Assembly (NCBI GenBank): GCA_965284435.1
Contig: OZ260083.1
Location: forward strand, 868,001-932,000
DNA from: CAIYZT01 sp947461435
GTDB taxonomy: Bacteria; Pseudomonadota; Alphaproteobacteria; Rhodobacterales; Rhodobacteraceae
Direction of reading: 5' to 3'
DNA length: 64,000 nt
Shown here: one piece after another, positions 26,213 to 34,710 of the stretch
Layout of the letters: each line of letters opens with the position of its first letter
Numbering within the stretch: the stretch's first letter is position 1
Made by a program: the position numbers and the translations under genes
The notes under the pieces: model-generated
Told to the model about the DNA's origin: nothing
What the model saw: only the letters and a program-made list of their open reading frames with translations
Database searches by the model: none

Positions 26213-26968
26213 ATGGATACGCTCCCGCCCTTCAACCGAGTTCCAACGGTCACCTTGGCGTTTTGGTTGATCAAACTGATGGCCGTAACGATGGGCGAAA
26301 CTGCCGCAGATTATCTGGCGGTCAACATGGGGCTGGGCCTGACAGCAACCTCATTGATCATGTCCGCCGTGCTCGCGCTGGCCATAACGCTGCAATTTGC
26401 CCAGCGGCGCTATCGGCCTTGGTCCTATTGGTTGGCCGTGGTCTTGATCTCTGTGGTCGGCACGCTGATCACCGATAATCTTGTCGATACCTTCGGCGTT
26501 CCCCTGATCACGACGACAATCACCTTCACCGTGCTTCTTGCGGTCACCTTTGCGCTTTGGTTTGCGGCCGAAGGCACGCTCTCAATCCATTCGATTTTCA
26601 CCACCCGGCGCGAGGGTTTTTATTGGCTGGCGATCTTGTTCACCTTCGCCTTGGGCACAGCGGCTGGTGATCTGGTTTCCGAATACTTCGGCCTTGGCTA
26701 TACCGCCACAGGCCTTTTGTTCGCCATGATCATCGCATCATTGGCCCTTGGATATGTCGCCTTTGGGCTGGATGCCATCCTCGGTTTCTGGCTGGCCTAT
26801 ATCTTCACACGCCCCTTGGGCGCGTCACTGGGGGATCTGCTCAGCCAACCAACCGAATTTGGCGGCTTTGGCCTTGGAACGATCACCACATCCGCTGTTT
26901 TCTTGGGCGTCATCGCGGCCATCGTCCTTTACATGTCGCGCGGCGCGGGCGCGCCCAGCCGTGGTTAA
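26213..26968 (+). CDS. DUF347 (COG4705) polytopic membrane protein
   Basis: The 251-residue protein has about eight hydrophobic segments arranged as repeated units, the mark of the DUF347 repeat family (PF03988): ETAADYLAVNMGLGLTATS and GTAAGDLVSEYFGLGYTATG are two clear copies, with LGASLGDLLSQ a third. Conserved acidic residues within membrane segments (E, D of ETAAD and AAGD) suggest metal or cation handling, but that is inference. AGGA precedes the ATG. Confidence 0.85.
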   Translation: MDTLPPFNRVPTVTLAFWLIKLMAVTMGETAADYLAVNMGLGLTATSLIMSAVLALAITLQFAQRRYRPWSYWLAVVLISVVGTLITDNLVDTFGVPLITTTITFTVLLAVTFALWFAAEGTLSIHSIFTTRREGFYWLAILFTFALGTAAGDLVSEYFGLGYTATGLLFAMIIASLALGYVAFGLDAILGFWLAYIFTRPLGASLGDLLSQPTEFGGFGLGTITTSAVFLGVIAAIVLYMSRGAGAPSRG

Positions 26969-27019
26969 GGGCCCGCAGCGCGGCGACGCGCTGCCCAGCA
27001 GCCAAAAGCAGTTCTTTCC

Positions 27020-28291
27020 TCAGGCCACGCGCCGGCCCCGGTCTGGCGTGTCGGGCGGCAGGGCGCGCTCCAGCGTGTCCAGAAACCCGTCAAACAACTT
27101 GCGCATGACAGGTTTTTTGTAAGGATACATCTCGGCGCTATCCATATCGTGAATGATCATCGCGGTATCCACTTCGAATATCAGCAGCCGACCGTCGGGC
27201 GCTTCGGCACAGTCCAGCGCATAGTAATCCAAGCCCAGACGCTTTTGGATGGCTGTCAGGGCCCTGGCATGACGGCGCGCAAAAGTGGTGTCAAAACCCG
27301 CCATCCACATCGCTTCTTCTATACGGCGATCTTCGTATTGATCCATCTCGGAACTCAGATAATGCACCATCCAATCGGTGCTTTGCGCCATGTGGCTGGC
27401 AAAGGGCCGCCCGCCGATCATGGCCACACGGTACTTGGCATAAAGACCATCCGCCCCCCGATAATCCACGAAGGGCATCAGATAGAACGACGTGGCAGCG
27501 CCCACTTCGGGTCGCGAAAGCCACCGCAGCACATCCATCTGCCCCATGGCCCGAACCAGCCCCTTGCCCCCATGCGATCCGACAGGGCGCAAAACCAAGG
27601 GCCAGCGCAGTCCTTGGCCGATCATCTCCGGCTCCATCCGGCCCGTGGCAAGCGCCATCATCATCGCGCGCGACGCTGCGTGAACCAAAGGGGCCTGCAC
27701 GCCCGGCACATCGGTCAGGAACTGGCTGGCCAGATCACGCCGCAGCCGCGCCAAAAGCCCCGGCGCATTGTTCAAAACCGGCCTTGGCCACACCGCCAAG
27801 GCAGGCCCAATGGCATCAAGCGCGGCCGTGGCCTGTGCCCCTTCGCCAATGGCCAGAAAGGCCACGTCATGTTCTGGCAAGTCTTCGGCGCGCGGCGGAA
27901 GATCATCGACATAATGCAGGATCAGCGTGGCATCAGATCCTTCAAGCAGGAAATCCACCGGCGTATTGGCCATAAAATCGCCCGCCACGACAAAGCACAA
28001 AAGTTTGGGGCCCGTGCCATCGCCATGACGAACCCTATAGGTCGGCTGCATCTTGATCGCCGCCGCCTGAAACGCCAGCCCCTGCTCGGCCAGATCACCG
28101 CCCTGACACAGCAGTACTGTTGCCAGATCCATCAGAACGCCCGCATCAAAAGGGTCTGCTTGCATCCGGCCAATCAGGTTTTGCGTCAATGGGCCCATGT
28201 CTTGGCCTTCAAAGGCCATCCGCACGACGGCGGTCTGCCCGATCAACGTGGGAATGTCCCCAATCCACGGCAGGGGGCGTGTCACTCGCAT
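27020..28291 (-). CDS. ATP-grasp-like protein with TPR-like N-terminus, function unknown
   Basis: The 423-residue protein has a TPR-like helical N-terminus (about 35-80, DAGVLMDLATVLLCQGG). A central LCFVVAGDFMANTPVDFLLEG Rossmann-like stretch follows, then features of an ATP-grasp fold: LVLRPVGSHGGKGL (glycine-rich lid), YAKYRVAMIGGRPF and LLIFEVDTAMIIHD near the C-terminus, where the metal-binding acidic residues lie. ATP-grasp enzymes ligate a carboxylate to an amine or thiol. The substrate is unknown. AGGTGA precedes the ATG. A secreted TPR protein gene lies 92 bases upstream on the same strand. Confidence 0.7.
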   Translation of the reverse strand: MRVTRPLPWIGDIPTLIGQTAVVRMAFEGQDMGPLTQNLIGRMQADPFDAGVLMDLATVLLCQGGDLAEQGLAFQAAAIKMQPTYRVRHGDGTGPKLLCFVVAGDFMANTPVDFLLEGSDATLILHYVDDLPPRAEDLPEHDVAFLAIGEGAQATAALDAIGPALAVWPRPVLNNAPGLLARLRRDLASQFLTDVPGVQAPLVHAASRAMMMALATGRMEPEMIGQGLRWPLVLRPVGSHGGKGLVRAMGQMDVLRWLSRPEVGAATSFYLMPFVDYRGADGLYAKYRVAMIGGRPFASHMAQSTDWMVHYLSSEMDQYEDRRIEEAMWMAGFDTTFARRHARALTAIQKRLGLDYYALDCAEAPDGRLLIFEVDTAMIIHDMDSAEMYPYKKPVMRKLFDGFLDTLERALPPDTPDRGRRVA

Positions 28292-28383
28292 AAGTCACCT
28301 CAATCACGCCGTTCTGGCGCAGGGCAACCTTAGGCTCGCAACTCTTTAGATTTGGTTTCCAAGATGGGCCCATCCGGGCCGGC

Positions 28384-28830
28384 TCAAACCCCGGCGGCCG
28401 CCAGCGCTTGCGCAAGATCTTCGGCCTCTTCGCAGTCGCCGCAAAGGCTTTGCAATTTCGCAAGATTGGCCTTGGCCAACTCGGGCTGCATCAGTTGCAG
28501 ATACATCTCGCCTTGGTATTCCAAAGCGCCCAGATGCTCGGGGTTGATGTCCAGGGCCTTGCCATAGGCCACACCCGCCGCCGCAAGATCGCCCGATTTG
28601 CGCGAGGCAAAGCCCAGAAGGTTCCACGCATCCGCATTTTCCGGCTCTGCGGATGTGATCGCCGCAAGTATCGGCAGGGCTTCGGCAAAGTTTCCGGCCA
28701 AAATCGCGGCCTCGGCGGTCTGATAATCCGCCGCGCTGTCGGTTGCCGAAGACTCGTCGCTGGTTCCAGCGGCATAGGCACTGCTGCCGCCCAAGGCAGA
28801 AAGGATGGCTAAAATCTTGAAGTAGTTCAT
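28384..28830 (-). CDS. Secreted TPR-repeat protein
   Basis: The 148-residue protein has a signal peptide (MNYFKILAILSALGGSSAYA) and at least two TPR units (QTAEAAILAGNFAEALPILAAI and ADAWNLLGFASRKSGDLAAAGVAYGKALDINPEH). Two close Cys residues lie in LCGDCEEAEDLA near the end. It is probably a periplasmic scaffold. GGAGAA directly precedes the ATG at 28830, so the longer frame to 28995 is rejected. Confidence 0.82.
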   Translation of the reverse strand: MNYFKILAILSALGGSSAYAAGTSDESSATDSAADYQTAEAAILAGNFAEALPILAAITSAEPENADAWNLLGFASRKSGDLAAAGVAYGKALDINPEHLGALEYQGEMYLQLMQPELAKANLAKLQSLCGDCEEAEDLAQALAAAGV

Positions 28831-28882
28831 CGCATTCTCCTGTGTTGTTCCAACGATATCAGACACGCTCCGCGCGCCGGAA

Positions 28883-30100
28883 TCAATCTGCCGTGATCCG
28901 AAGGGTTTCGCGCAGCCAGTCGGGGGCATAATCCACCCGGTCGCATCCCGCGAACCGGGCCAATCGCCCCAACTCCGCCTCCAGTCTGGCCACACGGCCA
29001 GTGGTTGCCCGGACCCCCCACTCGGGCCAAAAGGCCCGAACCCTCAGGATACCCTCAGCCCGATGCGCCTTGGCATCCAATCGTCCGATCAGGCGGTCAC
29101 CTTCCAGGACCGGAAACACATAATATCCCCAAATCCGCTTTGGCTCGGGTACGAAAACCTCGATCCGGTAGTAAAAGCCGAAAAGGAATTCAGCCCTTTT
29201 GCGGTCGCGCAGGGCCGGATCAAAGGGCGACAGAACCCGCAGCGTCTTGGGCGGTTCTGGCAGCATCAGGGCCAGATCGCGCAGTCCCGGCCGCGCAAGC
29301 GATTTGCGAAACGACCCGTCAGCGCCCTCCACCTGAACCTCTTCCACCATCCCGCTGGCAAGGGCCGCCTTGCTCCATGCCTTCGCCTCGTCAACCGAGG
29401 CGAGGCTGTAATAAGCCGCCAGTTCACCCGAGGTGCCAAAGCCCAAGCGATCCAAGGCCGATTGCATCGCCCAGTCCACGCTTTGCGCCGCGGACACCTC
29501 GGCAAGCCGCAGCCCCTCGGGGACCACGCGTTCGGTCAGATCATAGACTTTGTGAAAATTCTCCCGCCGCGTAATTGACAGATCACCCGTCCGCCACAGC
29601 CATTCCAACGCTGTCTTTGAGGGGTGCCAGTCCCACCACCCCCCTTTGGATCTTTCCTCATCCTCGCCCACATCGGCGGTTTTAACAGGCCCTTGATCCC
29701 GAATACGGGCAAGGATCGTGTCCAACTGCGCCTCATAGCCGGGGCGAAACCACTTTTGCCACTGTGTTTGCATCCGGGCGTGCGACCGCGCAAACCGATG
29801 CTTCCAATGGGGAAAAACCTCAATTGGCAGGATCGAGGCATCGTGGGTCCAATGCTCCCATAGGGCACGGTCCCCCTCGACCAGGGTTTTCAACCCATCG
29901 AGTTTATAGGCGGCGCGCCGTGACCACAAGATCATGTGATGCGCGCGTTCCACGGTGGCGATGCTGTCCACCTGCACAAACCCGATCTGCCCGATCAATG
30001 CCCGCAAATCCGCCCCATGGCCTGTGCCGGCGCGGGCCTGACTTAGGGCGTGGCGATGCAGAAAAACTCTGCGGGCAAGGGTGTTGTCCAGTCTGATCAT
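28883..30100 (-). CDS. YcaQ/AlkX-type DNA glycosylase (HTH_42 family)
   Basis: The 405-residue protein belongs to the winged-helix HTH_42 family (PF06224), which unhooks DNA interstrand cross-links and removes bulky alkylated bases. The active-site motif is Q43-V44-D45 in GFVQVDSIATVERAHH. The Q-x-D form marks the YcaQ (AlkX) branch, while the AlkZ branch has Q-x-Q. Later conserved segments include LWEHWTHDASILP, SPFDPALRDRKRAEFLFGFYYRIE and GYYVFPVLEGDRLIGRLD. The nearest minus-strand genes are the desaturase upstream, 42 bases away, and the TPR gene 52 bases downstream. Confidence 0.88.
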   Translation of the reverse strand: MIRLDNTLARRVFLHRHALSQARAGTGHGADLRALIGQIGFVQVDSIATVERAHHMILWSRRAAYKLDGLKTLVEGDRALWEHWTHDASILPIEVFPHWKHRFARSHARMQTQWQKWFRPGYEAQLDTILARIRDQGPVKTADVGEDEERSKGGWWDWHPSKTALEWLWRTGDLSITRRENFHKVYDLTERVVPEGLRLAEVSAAQSVDWAMQSALDRLGFGTSGELAAYYSLASVDEAKAWSKAALASGMVEEVQVEGADGSFRKSLARPGLRDLALMLPEPPKTLRVLSPFDPALRDRKRAEFLFGFYYRIEVFVPEPKRIWGYYVFPVLEGDRLIGRLDAKAHRAEGILRVRAFWPEWGVRATTGRVARLEAELGRLARFAGCDRVDYAPDWLRETLRITAD

Positions 30101-30142
30101 GCTGGAAGGCTAGCAGCCCAAGGACAAGATGCAAGCCGCCCT

Positions 30143-31171
30143 TCAGGCCAGCGCCAACCGCCGCGCTTCGCCAAACGAGACCAGCCGACCCGACGCTTCG
30201 TCCCAAAGGTGCAACCGGACCGACTTCAGACTTTGCCAAATCGTCAGACGCTGCGCTTCGGCCAGATCCGCGTGATCACGCAAAACTTCGGTCAGGCGGT
30301 AAAACGGAATGCGGCTGTACAAGTGATGCACATGGTGAATCCCGATATTCGCGGTCAACCACCGCAAAGGCGCCGGCATCACGTAATGCGATGATCCGTC
30401 CAAAGCCGATTGATGAACCTGCCACGCGTCTGTCTTGGCCCAATGGGTGGTTTCAAACTGATGCTGCACATAAAACAACCAAACCCCCAAGGTTGCCGCG
30501 ATGATCGACGTGGGCAGGAAAATCAGTACAACCGGCATCAATCCGCCCAGCCACAGCATCAGGCCAACGCCGATGGCCAGAATGGCATTCGTTCCCATCG
30601 CCGATGTCCAATACCGCCACCCCTGATTCATCAGGCCAAAGGGCAATCGGTTTTGCAAGATGAACAGATAACTTGGCGCCAACACGAAAAGCACAACAGG
30701 ATTGCGGTACAACCGGTACAAGAACCGGCCCATCTTGCCGCGCGCGCGGTACTCGGCCACCGTCAGCGTCAGAATATCCCCAACGCCGCGCTGATCCAGA
30801 TTTCCATGCGTTGCATGGTGAATCGAATGGGCCCTGCGCCACACATCATAGGGTGTCAGCGTCAGCACGCCCAAGGCGCGCCCCACCCAATCGCCCGCCG
30901 CACGACTGCGAAAATAGCTTGAATGGCCGCAATCATGCTGAATGGCGAAGATACGCACCAGAAATCCGCCATTTGCCACCGCCAAAGCAAAGGCAAGCCA
31001 ATAACTTACCGAAAGACTGATCCAAGCTAGCGCCCAAAGCGCGGCAAAGGGCACAAGGGTTGCAACAAGTTCCCAGATGGATCGTCCGGTCGACGGTTCC
31101 CGATACTTTGCAAGAATCTGAACCCATTCGCGCGCATCGCGCGTCGGCAACTCGTCCGGTGTGTCTTGCAT
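30143..31171 (-). CDS. Membrane fatty acid desaturase
   Basis: The protein of about 342 residues has the three histidine boxes of the acyl-lipid/acyl-CoA desaturase family: HDCGH, HSIHHATHG and HHVHHL. Two pairs of hydrophobic segments lie around them. It inserts a double bond in membrane fatty acids with a di-iron centre. Start is uncertain among ATG 31171, 31210 and 31225; 31171 (MQDTPDELPTRDAREW) fits the family best. Confidence 0.88.
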   Translation of the reverse strand: MQDTPDELPTRDAREWVQILAKYREPSTGRSIWELVATLVPFAALWALAWISLSVSYWLAFALAVANGGFLVRIFAIQHDCGHSSYFRSRAAGDWVGRALGVLTLTPYDVWRRAHSIHHATHGNLDQRGVGDILTLTVAEYRARGKMGRFLYRLYRNPVVLFVLAPSYLFILQNRLPFGLMNQGWRYWTSAMGTNAILAIGVGLMLWLGGLMPVVLIFLPTSIIAATLGVWLFYVQHQFETTHWAKTDAWQVHQSALDGSSHYVMPAPLRWLTANIGIHHVHHLYSRIPFYRLTEVLRDHADLAEAQRLTIWQSLKSVRLHLWDEASGRLVSFGEARRLALA

Positions 31172-31310
31172 CGTCAGCTTTCCCGCCAGCCTTTTATGGG
31201 TCCCGATCATCGGGACTTTGGGCACTTTAGCAGCCCTTGATTAACGGACATTCCACGCAATCTGCAGTTTGTCCAGCATGACGTCGCACAATCCTTTGTG
31301 ACGCCAGCCC

Positions 31311-32501
31311 TCAGCCCTGCGACAATCCGGCTTCTGCCGCGATTTCGCGGGACGATTTGCGCGCCCGTTCGGTGGCAGATTTCAACTGCCCACAGGCGGC
31401 CATGATATCCTCACCGCGCGGTTTGCGGATCGGGCTGGAATATCCCGCCTTGAAGATGATGTCGGCAAAAGCCTCGATCCGGTCCCAGTCTGACCGTTCA
31501 TAAGGGCTGCCGGGCCATTCATTGAACGGGATCAGGTTAATCTTGGCAGGGATCCCCGCAATCAACTTCACCAGACGACGGGCATCTGCATCGCTGTCGT
31601 TCACACCCTTCAACATCACGTATTCAAAGGTGATCCGTTCAGAGTTTGACAGCTTCGGATATTCGCGCAACTCGTCCAGCAAGGTTTTGATATTCCAGCG
31701 CTTGTTGATCGGCACCAAGGTGTCGCGCACCTCGTCTGTCGTGGCGTGAAAACTGACCGCAAGCAAACAGCCGATTTCGCGCGCCGCCCGCGCGATTTCT
31801 GGCACAACCCCACTGGTGGACAGCGTGATCCGCCGACGACCCAGCGCAATCCCCTCTCCGTCCATCACCACCTTCATGGCGTCGCGCACGTTATCAAAAT
31901 TATACAGTGGCTCGCCCATGCCCATCAGAACGATATTCGACAAAAGCCGAACCTCGTTCTTGGGCGCGCCGGGCTGCTGCCATTCCGCAAGATCATCGCG
32001 CGCCAACATGACCTGACCGACAATTTCGGCAGGGGTCAGATTGCGCACTAGCTTTTGTGTGCCGGTGTGGCAAAATGAACAGGTCAGGGTGCAGCCGACC
32101 TGACTGGAAATGCACAACGTGCCGCGCCCCTCTTCCGGGATATAGACGACCTCAACTTCGTGCCCGCCCGCAATCTGCACCAGATATTTGCGCGTCCCAT
32201 CCGCCGAAATCTGCCGCGTCACAACCTTTGGCACTTCGATAACGAAATGATCTGCCAACAGCGTGCGATAATCCTTTGCCAGATTAGACATGTCAGAAAA
32301 TTCGCGCACGCCCCAGTGATAGATCCAAAGCCAGATCTGCCCCAGCCGCATCTTGGCCTGCTTTTCCGGCGTGCCGGCCGCAATCAGGGCTTCGCGCAAC
32401 TGCTCTCGCGTCAGGCCCACGATATTTGTCTTGCCCCCCCCGGGCAGCTTGCGCGGCAGGGTCATCACATCTTGGGTGATCGGGGCGCTAGGCAGGGTCA
32501 T
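31311..32501 (-). CDS. rlmN: Dual-specificity 23S rRNA/tRNA adenine C2-methyltransferase RlmN
   Basis: The 396-residue radical SAM enzyme has the cluster motif C137-x3-C141-x2-C144 in GCTLTCSFCHTGT, the ILSNIVLMGMGEP segment and the C-terminal cysteine in DIMAACGQL, which is methylated during the reaction. It makes 2-methyladenosine at A2503 of 23S rRNA and A37 of some tRNAs. A second Met (residue 13) is an alternative start. The gene is followed 85 bases on by the desaturase gene. Confidence 0.96.
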   Translation of the reverse strand: MTLPSAPITQDVMTLPRKLPGGGKTNIVGLTREQLREALIAAGTPEKQAKMRLGQIWLWIYHWGVREFSDMSNLAKDYRTLLADHFVIEVPKVVTRQISADGTRKYLVQIAGGHEVEVVYIPEEGRGTLCISSQVGCTLTCSFCHTGTQKLVRNLTPAEIVGQVMLARDDLAEWQQPGAPKNEVRLLSNIVLMGMGEPLYNFDNVRDAMKVVMDGEGIALGRRRITLSTSGVVPEIARAAREIGCLLAVSFHATTDEVRDTLVPINKRWNIKTLLDELREYPKLSNSERITFEYVMLKGVNDSDADARRLVKLIAGIPAKINLIPFNEWPGSPYERSDWDRIEAFADIIFKAGYSSPIRKPRGEDIMAACGQLKSATERARKSSREIAAEAGLSQG

Positions 32502-32570
32502 GGGGGTCGGTCCTAAAAGAGTAGCCTGTCATATAAGCGACAATTGCGAAAAACGAAACCGGGCACCATG

Positions 32571-32598
32571 CAAAACCCGGCCCTTTTGCGGGGCCGGG
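32571..32598 (-). terminator. Rho-independent terminator of the IalB-family gene
   Basis: On the minus strand, CCCGGCCC (32591-32598), a CGCAAAA loop and GGGCCGGG (32576-32583) form a perfect 8-bp stem followed by TTTTG. It lies 22 bases after the stop of the IalB gene and before rlmN. Confidence 0.8.
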
Positions 32599-32620
32599 CC
32601 GGCAGTCGCCCAATTCGTGC

Positions 32621-33145
32621 TTAGTTGCAGCGCTTTGCCGCTTCTTCCATCGCCGCCGTAAAGCCGCGCAGACTGAAGGTATCTTGCGTCTGCGTGCCCT
32701 TGCCAGATTTCGCCGTCAAAATCGCGGAAGAACCTTTTTTCATGGCCGCCAGAATTTTGGCGTCATCTTCAGGGCTGCCCGGCCAGGCCCATTCGCCGTC
32801 GGTGAACAGTTGATACTGCGTTCCGTCCACATCCATTGACACATTCGATCCGCCGGCGAACGGATATCCGCCGATAAACGAAATCTCGCCGGCTTGACCC
32901 GGGCGATAGGTGACAAACAACAAGATGTCCCCGCGACGCACCGAAACCGGCTGTCCATCGCGCGTATTGACCGTTTCTTTGGGCACCGTCACGCCCCAGC
33001 ATTCTTTTGGATTGTCCTCAACAAAGACGCTCCAGTCGGTGGTGGTGCTGACCAAATTCGTCGATTCCTGCGCTATCGCTGCCGGGGCCATCCCAAGAAA
33101 CAAGGCAGCCGTTGCTGCGCGCATGATCCAAGCGTTCATCGTCAT
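32621..33145 (-). CDS. Invasion-associated locus B (IalB) family protein
   Basis: The 174-residue protein has a signal peptide (MTMNAWIMRAATAALFLGMAPAAIAQ) and the IalB domain (PF06776): DWSVFVEDNPKECWGVT, RRGDILLFVTYRPG, EISFIGGYPFAGGSNVSM, then a C-terminal Cys in AAKRCN that can pair with the first. IalB-family proteins are periplasmic. The name comes from Bartonella invasion, but the family is common in free-living Alphaproteobacteria. GGAGG precedes two possible ATGs (33145 and 33139). It has its own terminator. Confidence 0.88.
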   Translation of the reverse strand: MTMNAWIMRAATAALFLGMAPAAIAQESTNLVSTTTDWSVFVEDNPKECWGVTVPKETVNTRDGQPVSVRRGDILLFVTYRPGQAGEISFIGGYPFAGGSNVSMDVDGTQYQLFTDGEWAWPGSPEDDAKILAAMKKGSSAILTAKSGKGTQTQDTFSLRGFTAAMEEAAKRCN

Positions 33146-33311
33146 CCGGCCTCCAAGCCCTTTTGCCTCTCCGGGATTTTCCCGGTTTTTCCAAGCCCGC
33201 GATTTATCAGTGGCGCGTGGCCCTTGCACTCGATATCCCATGCATAACCGAAAATGCCCAATGCGCGAAAGCCCTTTGGGCAGAATTTCGCGCACATGTG
33301 AGGGGGATATC

Positions 33312-34316
33312 ATGGTCAAAGCGCAAGAAATGGTCGAGTTGTGGCGGGGCGGGCTTCTGGAAAGTACACACCGGGGCCATGCCGTGATCTGTGACGAGAC
33401 CGGACAGATCTTACAAGCTTGGGGCGATCCCGGCCGCGTGATCTTTCCGCGATCCTCTGCCAAGATGATGCAGGCCCTGCCGCTGATCGAAACTGGTGCG
33501 GCAGATGCTTACGGCTTGTCCACGGCGCAACTCGCGCTGGCCTGCGCCAGCCACGAAGGCGCCCATATGCACGTCGATCTTGCCGGAAGCTGGTTGAAAG
33601 ATCTGGGTCTGGCCGAGGGTGACCTGCGCTGCGGATCGCACGAACCGATGGACCGCACCGAACGCGACCGCCTGATCAGCGGGCAGGAAAGACCCTGCCA
33701 ATTGCACAACAATTGTTCGGGCAAACATTCGGGTTTCTTGACGGTCAACAAACATATCAAGGGCGGATCCGAATATATCGAAATGGATCATCCGCTGCAA
33801 AAGGCCATCCGCACCGCGATCGAAGAGGTCGGCGACGAAGATATCGCGGGCTGGGGAATTGATGGGTGTTCGGCCCCCAATTTTGCCACCTCCGTCGGAT
33901 CGATCGCCCGGGCCATGTCGCGCTATGCGGTTGCGTCAGAAACCGGGTCTGTCCGGGAAAGGGCGATGTTCCGCCTGTCTCGTGCGATGGCCAAGCATCC
34001 CGAACTTGTGGCCGGCGAAGGGCGGGCATGCACGGAACTGATGCGCGCCATGCAGGGCCGCGTGGCCCTCAAAGGCGGGGCAGAGGCGGTGTACGTGGCC
34101 ATTTTGCCCGATCAGAAGATGGGCATCGCCCTGAAAATCGAAGACGGCAACGAACGGGCATCTCAGGCGGCCTTGGTTGCGCTTCTGGTCAAGGTCGGCG
34201 CGCTGGACGCCGCGCATCCCTTGGCCCAAAAACGCCTGCCCGCCCTTCAAAAGAACTGGCGCGGCTTTACCACGGGCGAGTTGCGGCTGGCCGAGGGCTT
34301 TGCGCCAAACGCATGA
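33312..34316 (+). CDS. Type II L-asparaginase (PF06089 family)
   Basis: The 334-residue protein belongs to the Rhizobium-etli-like thermolabile asparaginase family (PF06089), unrelated to E. coli AnsB. Diagnostic segments are RSSAKMMQALPLIE, CASHEGAHMH, QLHNNCSGKHSGFL (Ser/Lys centre), GIDGCSAPNF and a C-terminal VAILPDQKMGIALKIEDGNERA. It hydrolyses asparagine to aspartate and ammonia. GAGGGGG lies upstream of the ATG at 33312. A long frame upstream to 32910 is antisense to the IalB gene and is not coding. Confidence 0.92.
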   Translation: MVKAQEMVELWRGGLLESTHRGHAVICDETGQILQAWGDPGRVIFPRSSAKMMQALPLIETGAADAYGLSTAQLALACASHEGAHMHVDLAGSWLKDLGLAEGDLRCGSHEPMDRTERDRLISGQERPCQLHNNCSGKHSGFLTVNKHIKGGSEYIEMDHPLQKAIRTAIEEVGDEDIAGWGIDGCSAPNFATSVGSIARAMSRYAVASETGSVRERAMFRLSRAMAKHPELVAGEGRACTELMRAMQGRVALKGGAEAVYVAILPDQKMGIALKIEDGNERASQAALVALLVKVGALDAAHPLAQKRLPALQKNWRGFTTGELRLAEGFAPNA

Positions 34317-34344
34317 AATCGACCTTGATTTGTGACAGGGCCGC

Positions 34345-34350
34345 TATAAT
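34345..34350 (+). promoter_or_regulatory. Perfect -10 (TATAAT) close to the DUF2794 start
   Basis: TATAAT ends ten bases before the ATG at 34360. Initiation six to seven bases downstream would give a nearly leaderless mRNA, which fits the absence of a Shine-Dalgarno. The -35 is unclear (TTGATT is only 14 bases away). Confidence 0.45.
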
Positions 34351-34359
34351 CTCAGTTTT

Positions 34360-34710
34360 ATGACGGTCCTGACACCGACGCCTTTTCCCACGCCTTCCCC
34401 CCTGCCCGAGCGGGTCAGCTTTGATCGCCGCGAACTGGGCGTCATTCTGTCTGTCTATGGCCGAATGGTGGCGGCTGGCGAATGGCGCGACTATGGCATT
34501 GCCGCACTGCCTGATCTGGCGGTGTTCTCCATCTTCCGCCGCACGGCGGAACATCCGCTTTACCGCGTTGAAAAACGGCCAAAACTGCGCGCGCGACAAG
34601 GCATGTATGCCGTGATCGGCGAAGGGGGGCAGGTGCTGCGCCGTGGGCACGAATTGGATGTCGTGCTGCGCGTTCTGGAACGCAAATTGATCCGCCCCGT
34701 CAACGACTAG
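34360..34710 (+). CDS. DUF2794 protein
   Basis: The 116-residue protein matches the alphaproteobacterial DUF2794 family (PF10984): VSFDRRELGVILSVYGRMVAAGEWRDYGIA, then AVFSIFRRTAEHPLYRVEKRPKL and a C-terminal VLRRGHELDVVLRVLERK. Function is unknown; the conserved basic RRTAEHPLYR region suggests nucleic-acid or protein contact. It has no Shine-Dalgarno and a TATAAT ten bases upstream. Its end overlaps the convergent NlpC/P60 gene by 11 bases. Confidence 0.88.
   Translation: MTVLTPTPFPTPSPLPERVSFDRRELGVILSVYGRMVAAGEWRDYGIAALPDLAVFSIFRRTAEHPLYRVEKRPKLRARQGMYAVIGEGGQVLRRGHELDVVLRVLERKLIRPVND

Noticed and set aside
27149..28333. 394-codon plus-strand frame
   Set aside because: Antisense to the ATP-grasp-like gene, which has a proper Shine-Dalgarno and a protein-like composition; the plus frame is His/Arg/Pro-rich as expected of a shadow.
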